A stretch of DNA of 64,000 bases from Microvirga sp. BSC39 (GTDB lineage Bacteria > Pseudomonadota > Alphaproteobacteria > Rhizobiales > Beijerinckiaceae). Below, piece by piece: positions 60,552-64,000 of this stretch (positions within the stretch are counted from its first letter, which is position 1; each line of letters opens with the position of its first letter). Location: contig NZ_JPUG01000075.1 of assembly GCF_000739015.1 (NCBI RefSeq), positions 46,292-110,291 on the forward strand, read 5' to 3'. The translations under genes were made by a program, and so were the position numbers. Under the pieces are notes generated by a model. That model had not been told where the DNA came from and did not search any database. It saw only the letters and a list, made by a program, of their open reading frames with translations.

Positions 60552-61595
60552 ATGAGCTTGGACAAGAAGAAGGCGATCGATGTTGCGGTCGCCCAGATTG
60601 AACGCGCCTTTGGCAAGGGCGCCATCATGCGCCTCGGTGGTGACCAAGTGGTCGAAGTTGAGACGATTTCGACCGGCTCACTTGGTCTCGACATCGCCCT
60701 TGGCGTGGGCGGCCTCCCCAGGAGCCGGATCATAGAGATCTACGGGCCGGAGAGCTCGGGTAAAACCACACTCACGCTTCACGCCATTGCCGAGGCGCAA
60801 AAGCTGGGCGGCGTCTGTGCTTTCATCGATGCGGAGCATGCGCTTGATCCAGTTTATGCCCGGAAGCTGGGCGTGAACCTCGACGACCTGCTGGTTTCAC
60901 AGCCGGACAACGGCGAGCAGGCCCTGGAGATCGCCGACACGATGGTGCGCTCGGGAGCGATCAACGTCGTGGTGATCGACTCTGTGGCGGCGCTTACGCC
61001 AAAGGCTGAAATCGAAGGCGAGATGGGCGAAAGCCGTCCCGGTCTTCAGGCCCGTCTTATGAGCCAAGCGCTGCGGAAGCTAACGGGCTCGATCAATCGG
61101 ACGAACACGCTGGTGATCTTCATCAACCAGATCCGCATGAAGATTGGCGTGACCTATGGCAGCCCGGAGACGACGACGGGCGGCAACGCCCTGAAGTTCT
61201 ACGCCTCCGTGCGCCTCGACATCCGCCGGACGTCGACCCTGAAGGACCGGGATGAGCCGATCGGCAACCAGGTTCGGGTGAAGGTCGTCAAGAACAAGGT
61301 TGCTCCGCCCTTCAAACAGGTCGAGTTCGACATCATGTTCGGCGAAGGCATCTCGAAAATGGGCGAACTCATCGACCTCGGCGTCAAAGCCGGCGTGGTC
61401 GAGAAGTCGGGTGCCTGGTTCTCGTACGACAGCCAGCGACTAGGGCAGGGGCGTGAGAACTCGAAGACCTTCCTCAAGGAGAACCCGGAGATCGCTGTTC
61501 AAATCGAAGCGAAGATCCGCCAGAACGCGGGACTGCTGATGCACGATCTGCAGGCGAACGACACTGGCGATCAAGCTGCAGACGACGCGGCGTAA
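60552..61595 (+). CDS. recA: RecA recombinase
   Basis: 347 aa, full length. Walker A GPESSGKTTLTLH (near 68), Walker B VVVIDSVAALTPKAEIEG, and LINQIRMKIGV-type loop (IFINQIRMKIGVTYG). C-terminal region is intact (QRLGQGRENSKTFLKENPEI). Conserved catalytic residues are kept. GGAG lies 8 bases before ATG 60552. RecA drives strand exchange, LexA self-cleavage and SOS induction. A SOS box is upstream and a terminator downstream. It could be the only recA or an accessory copy. Confidence 0.96.
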   Translation: MSLDKKKAIDVAVAQIERAFGKGAIMRLGGDQVVEVETISTGSLGLDIALGVGGLPRSRIIEIYGPESSGKTTLTLHAIAEAQKLGGVCAFIDAEHALDPVYARKLGVNLDDLLVSQPDNGEQALEIADTMVRSGAINVVVIDSVAALTPKAEIEGEMGESRPGLQARLMSQALRKLTGSINRTNTLVIFINQIRMKIGVTYGSPETTTGGNALKFYASVRLDIRRTSTLKDRDEPIGNQVRVKVVKNKVAPPFKQVEFDIMFGEGISKMGELIDLGVKAGVVEKSGAWFSYDSQRLGQGRENSKTFLKENPEIAVQIEAKIRQNAGLLMHDLQANDTGDQAADDAA

Positions 61596-61605
61596 ATAGG
61601 CGATC

Positions 61606-61633
61606 AGGTCGGTCATGATGACCGGCCTTTTCC
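61606..61633. terminator. Bidirectional terminator after recA
   Basis: AGGTCGGTCA (61606-61615) pairs with TGACCGGCCT (61619-61628) with one G-T pair, followed by TTCC. It lies between the recA stop (61595) and the GGDEF fragment stop (61636). Confidence 0.7.
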
Positions 61634-61635
61634 TT

Positions 61636-62250
61636 TCAGGCGACCTTTTGCTCAGGCTGAGGGATGGTATTGAACAAGCGGTAGCGTCCTCTGCCTTCAG
61701 ACTTCGCCTGATATAGGGCCTTGTCTGCACCCTGCATGATCTGGTCGCGGGTTAACATGCGATCCCTGGCCATGAAGATCCCGATACTTGTTCCAATCGT
61801 GATCTCCTGACGCTCTAATCGGAAAGGGGCGCTGATGGTTGCAATAATCCGCTGCGAGATCGTCTCAACAATCCAAGCCGAAACAGAATCCCGGAGCAGA
61901 ACAGCGAATTCCTCACCGGCGAGACGGGCAGAGACATCGCCGGATCGGAGTGAATTCTGACGACGCTTCACGACGGTACGCAGAAGTTCATCGCCTGGGG
62001 CATGTCCAAGCTTGTCATTTACCTGCTTGTGCAGGGCCGGATGATGGCGCCGGTTGCTGGGGCGACCACGCTTGCGCGACACAAGCCCCGGCGCACCGTC
62101 CTGTCGGAACCGCCTCAGGAGCCACCATGCCTGGCGCTCGGTCAGACGCAGCATCTGCGCTACCTGACGAGCGGTGAGGCGGCCTTCAGCGAAATCCATC
62201 ACCACCGTTAACCGGTTCAATTCTGCCTGGCTCATACAAATGACCGTCAT
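61636..62250 (-). pseudogene. Chimera of transposase N-terminus and GGDEF fragment
   Basis: The first about 70 residues (LTVVMDFAEGRLTARQVAQM then LRLTERQAWWLLRRFRQDGA) are the HTH end of an ISNCY-like transposase. After about 62030 the frame continues HKQVNDKLGHAPGDELLR then RLAGEEFAVLLRD (the GGDEF signature as AGEEF) and ADKALYQAKSEGRGRYRLF, the C-terminal half of a diguanylate cyclase. An insertion fused the two. The cyclase half lacks its N-terminus. Confidence 0.8.
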
Positions 62251-62290
62251 CGCCCAGCCGCCTCGTGGATCGTGGGAACGCCCCCAAGGC

Positions 62291-62392
62291 TGACATCTCT
62301 AAATGGCAGGGCACTGACATCTGTATATGGCAGCTACAATCGCGTGTGGCTGCCAGATAGAAATGTCCGGTGGCCTGCAAAGTAGAAATGTC
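62291..62392. repeat. Four 19-bp repeats at ISNCY-like ends
   Basis: TGACATCTCTAAATGGCAG (62291) and TGACATCTGTATATGGCAG (62315) are direct copies; CTGCCAGATAGAAATGTCC (62350) and CTGCAAAGTAGAAATGTCA (62375) are inverted copies. Their shared core TGACAT...GGCAG marks transposase-binding sites. The arrangement looks like two element ends facing each other. Confidence 0.75.
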
Positions 62393-62890
62393 ACCCGTGG
62401 CGGCCAGGCGAGCCAGCGCCTGTTCACGCTTGGCAGCAATAGCCGGATCGGACATCACATCCGTCTTGCGGCCCCGTTTAGCCCCCTGCGGCTTGTAGCC
62501 GGTCTTCTCGCTGTTGGTCTTGACCTTCGGTGGGGGACGCTGGTCCTGCCGCTCCTTGATATACGCCAGCACGTCGCCCAGCCGCTTGTTCTCGGTAATC
62601 GCCGCATGGGTCACACGCTGGTCCTTGTCGAACACCCGGTAGGACAGGGCATGCCCTTTCCACCGCACCTCAAGCCTGCCATCAGCAAACGCGTAGGTCT
62701 CAATGTATCGGCCGACGAGCCCGCGGGTGACGTCGTTCTCCTCCAGCATGATCCGCTTGCGTTCGTAGGAAAAGGTCAGTTGGGCGCCAACATAGCGCTG
62801 CTCGCGCCGGCACAGGATCTCCTGCAGCCGGCCCGGTGGCAGTGTGGAATCAAGCCGAGGTGCGACGGTTGGCGGGTCATCGGTCTCGGG
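62305..62890 (-). pseudogene. ISNCY-like transposase, C-terminal fragment
   Basis: The frame reads RREQRYVGAQLTFSYERKR then DVTRGLVGRYIETYAFADGR and HAAITENKRLGDVLAYIKER, followed by a Lys/Pro-rich tail and LARLAATGDISTLQATG. This is the C-terminal domain of an ISNCY-type transposase. The catalytic DDE part is missing: the IS30 element starts at about 62890 and replaced it. The frame then reads through the terminal repeats. Confidence 0.75.
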
Positions 62891-62894
62891 TCGG

Positions 62895-63932
62895 TCAGGG
62901 GCTGCCGGGGCGGAGTTGGTTAGGGTTGCGCAGCCCCGGCAGCCTCGGATCCAGAGAGCTCATCAGGACCTCTTCAGGTGTGCGATAGCCCAGGCATTTG
63001 CGTGGGGTCGCGTTGAGCCGATCACAGATCTCAAGCAGAGCCTCCTCAGGCAAAGCGGCAATGTCCGTGTCCCGTGACAGGAAGCGCCGGACCCGGCCAT
63101 TGGTGTTCTCGACCGAACCCTTCTGCCACGGGGCCTGCGGCTTGCAGAAGTAGCTGTCCATGCCGAGCTTCTGCTTGAGCAACGGGTAAGAGGCAAACTC
63201 CGTCCCGCGGTCGAACGTGATCGATAGACGCGCCGTCTCCGGCAGGACCTTCAGCTTCTCGATCATGCCGGTCATGACCCCGGTTGAGTTGCGATCCGGG
63301 TTGCGGGTCAGGATCGTGTACCGGCTTTGGCGCTCGACGAGCGAGGTCAAGTTGCGCTTTCCCAGATCCTTACGGAACATCATCAGATCGCCTTCCCAGT
63401 GACCAAAGCTCGTGTGGTCTGCGATCTCCGCCGGGCGCTGCTCGATGGTGTTGCCCGCCGGAATGAAGAGACCGCGAGGCTTCCGCTGGTAACGGGCCCG
63501 CCGCCGGCGCCGTGCCATGGGCAGATCCTGGTACAGTCCGAGCTGTTGCCCTTGAGAGCTGTAGACGAACCGGTAGATCGTCTCGTGCGACAGCCGTTCA
63601 GGCGCCCCGGATGCCCGCAGGCGGCCAGCGATCTGCTCTGGCGACCATCCAGCTTTCAGACGGTCCATGACGTAGACTGCGAGCACCGGTGTGCGGGAGA
63701 GTTTGCCCAGACGCTGACGCCGGGCGCGGGCTTGCATGTCGGCCGCCACATGGAAATAGCCGCGATACAACGGCTCTTCATCGTGAACCCAGTTCCGTTT
63801 GATCTCGCGGTAGATGGTCGAACGGTGCCGCTGCAGGCGTTCAGCGATCACATTGATCGGGATCTTAGCCGCGTGCATGCGGGCGATCTCACGCCGCTCA
63901 GCCAGGCTCAGGTGGATGTAGGGCAGGGTCAT
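62895..63932 (-). CDS. IS30-family transposase
   Basis: 345 aa. HTH HLSLAERREIARMHAAKIPI then IAERLQRHRSTIYREIKRNW; DDE catalytic core with SFGHWEGDLMMFR, ITFDRGTEFASYPLLKQKL and WQKGSVENTNGRVRRFLSRD. Complete open frame, so it may be active. It sits within the ISNCY-like fragment. A hairpin (GCTGCCGGGG 62901-62910 and CCCCGGCAGC 62934-62943) overlaps its 3' end and may act as a terminator. Confidence 0.92.
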   Translation of the reverse strand: MTLPYIHLSLAERREIARMHAAKIPINVIAERLQRHRSTIYREIKRNWVHDEEPLYRGYFHVAADMQARARRQRLGKLSRTPVLAVYVMDRLKAGWSPEQIAGRLRASGAPERLSHETIYRFVYSSQGQQLGLYQDLPMARRRRRARYQRKPRGLFIPAGNTIEQRPAEIADHTSFGHWEGDLMMFRKDLGKRNLTSLVERQSRYTILTRNPDRNSTGVMTGMIEKLKVLPETARLSITFDRGTEFASYPLLKQKLGMDSYFCKPQAPWQKGSVENTNGRVRRFLSRDTDIAALPEEALLEICDRLNATPRKCLGYRTPEEVLMSSLDPRLPGLRNPNQLRPGSP

Positions 63933-64000
63933 TCGGCCTCCGAGTGCAAATCCTTTGTTTGTAACGGAATTCGCACCTCAGAATAGAATCCACCGCCCCT
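63933..64000. other. Window end, IS30 upstream flank
   Basis: The 68 bases before the transposase start. They include GTTTGTAACGGAATTCGCAC and probably the IS30 inverted repeat, which I cannot delimit because the partner end is not defined. Confidence 0.35.

Noticed and set aside
1..64000. CRISPR arrays, rRNA operons, or plasmid replication and partition genes
   Set aside because: I saw no regularly spaced direct repeats, no rRNA sequence, and no repABC, parA/B or iteron signature anywhere in the window.

Overview
The window reads as a replicon of an alphaproteobacterium of the order Hyphomicrobiales (Rhizobiales). It carries MucR/Ros, GapR-like (DUF2312), several NepR-like, BA14K and BTLCP family proteins, a LexA box of the alphaproteobacterial GTTC-N7-GTTC type in front of recA, and a moderately GC-rich gene set. 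The mixture of plasmid-type cargo (a solitary recA, paralogues of Hfq and IHF-alpha, arsR cluster, IS elements, many decayed genes) suggests a large plasmid, chromid or accessory chromosomal region. A Methylobacteriaceae host such as Microvirga is my best guess, from memory and not from any search.

Layout. 0-20 kb: mixed housekeeping and stress genes: an edge-truncated spermidine-synthase-like membrane protein, a Bcr/CflA exporter, a YghU-type glutathione enzyme, GapR-like protein, a DEDDh exonuclease, a possible aberrant tRNA-Cys, SelO, the RecD2 helicase, a sirtuin, and pseudogenes of DsbA-like, GST and CoiA-like proteins. 20-32.7 kb: regulators: MucR, BTLCP peptidase, a NepR-like gene next to ihfA, a large FixL-like PAS histidine kinase, Mrr-type nuclease, cold shock protein, an XRE/AT-hook protein, a LysM protein and a third NepR-like gene. 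33.8-37.3 kb: small uncharacterised genes, many damaged, plus a CoiA-like protein and a BA14K remnant. 37.3-43.5 kb: a complete diffusible-signal-factor (DSF) type quorum-sensing locus: an RpfF-like synthase divergent from a two-gene operon encoding a REC-PAS-GGDEF-EAL protein and an RpfC-like hybrid kinase. 43.7-44.7 kb: IS3 remnant inside an ASCH-like pseudogene. 44.9-52.2 kb: an RTX-repeat protein, an Hfq paralogue and a run of minus-strand small genes of unknown function, several preceded by a shared imperfect palindrome (GGGATTT...TCCC). 52.3-55.6 kb: an internally duplicated unknown protein, an alpha/beta hydrolase and a divergent AraC regulator. 56-59.4 kb: an arsR-led operon (ArsR, DUF1127 protein, flavoprotein, MFS transporter). 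59.7-61.6 kb: dinB pseudogene and SOS-controlled recA. 61.6-64 kb: nested mobile elements (IS30 in an ISNCY-like transposase, itself abutting a broken diguanylate cyclase).

The main system of interest is the DSF locus. It combines the sensor type of Xanthomonas (RpfC) with an effector domain set (PAS-GGDEF-EAL) like that of Burkholderia RpfR, but fused to a receiver domain in place of the HD-GYP effector RpfG. Other notable themes are three NepR-type anti-sigma-like proteins without visible PhyR or EcfG, a recurrent promoter-proximal palindrome, and repeated loss of genes through a single nonsense mutation, most often at an expected tryptophan codon.
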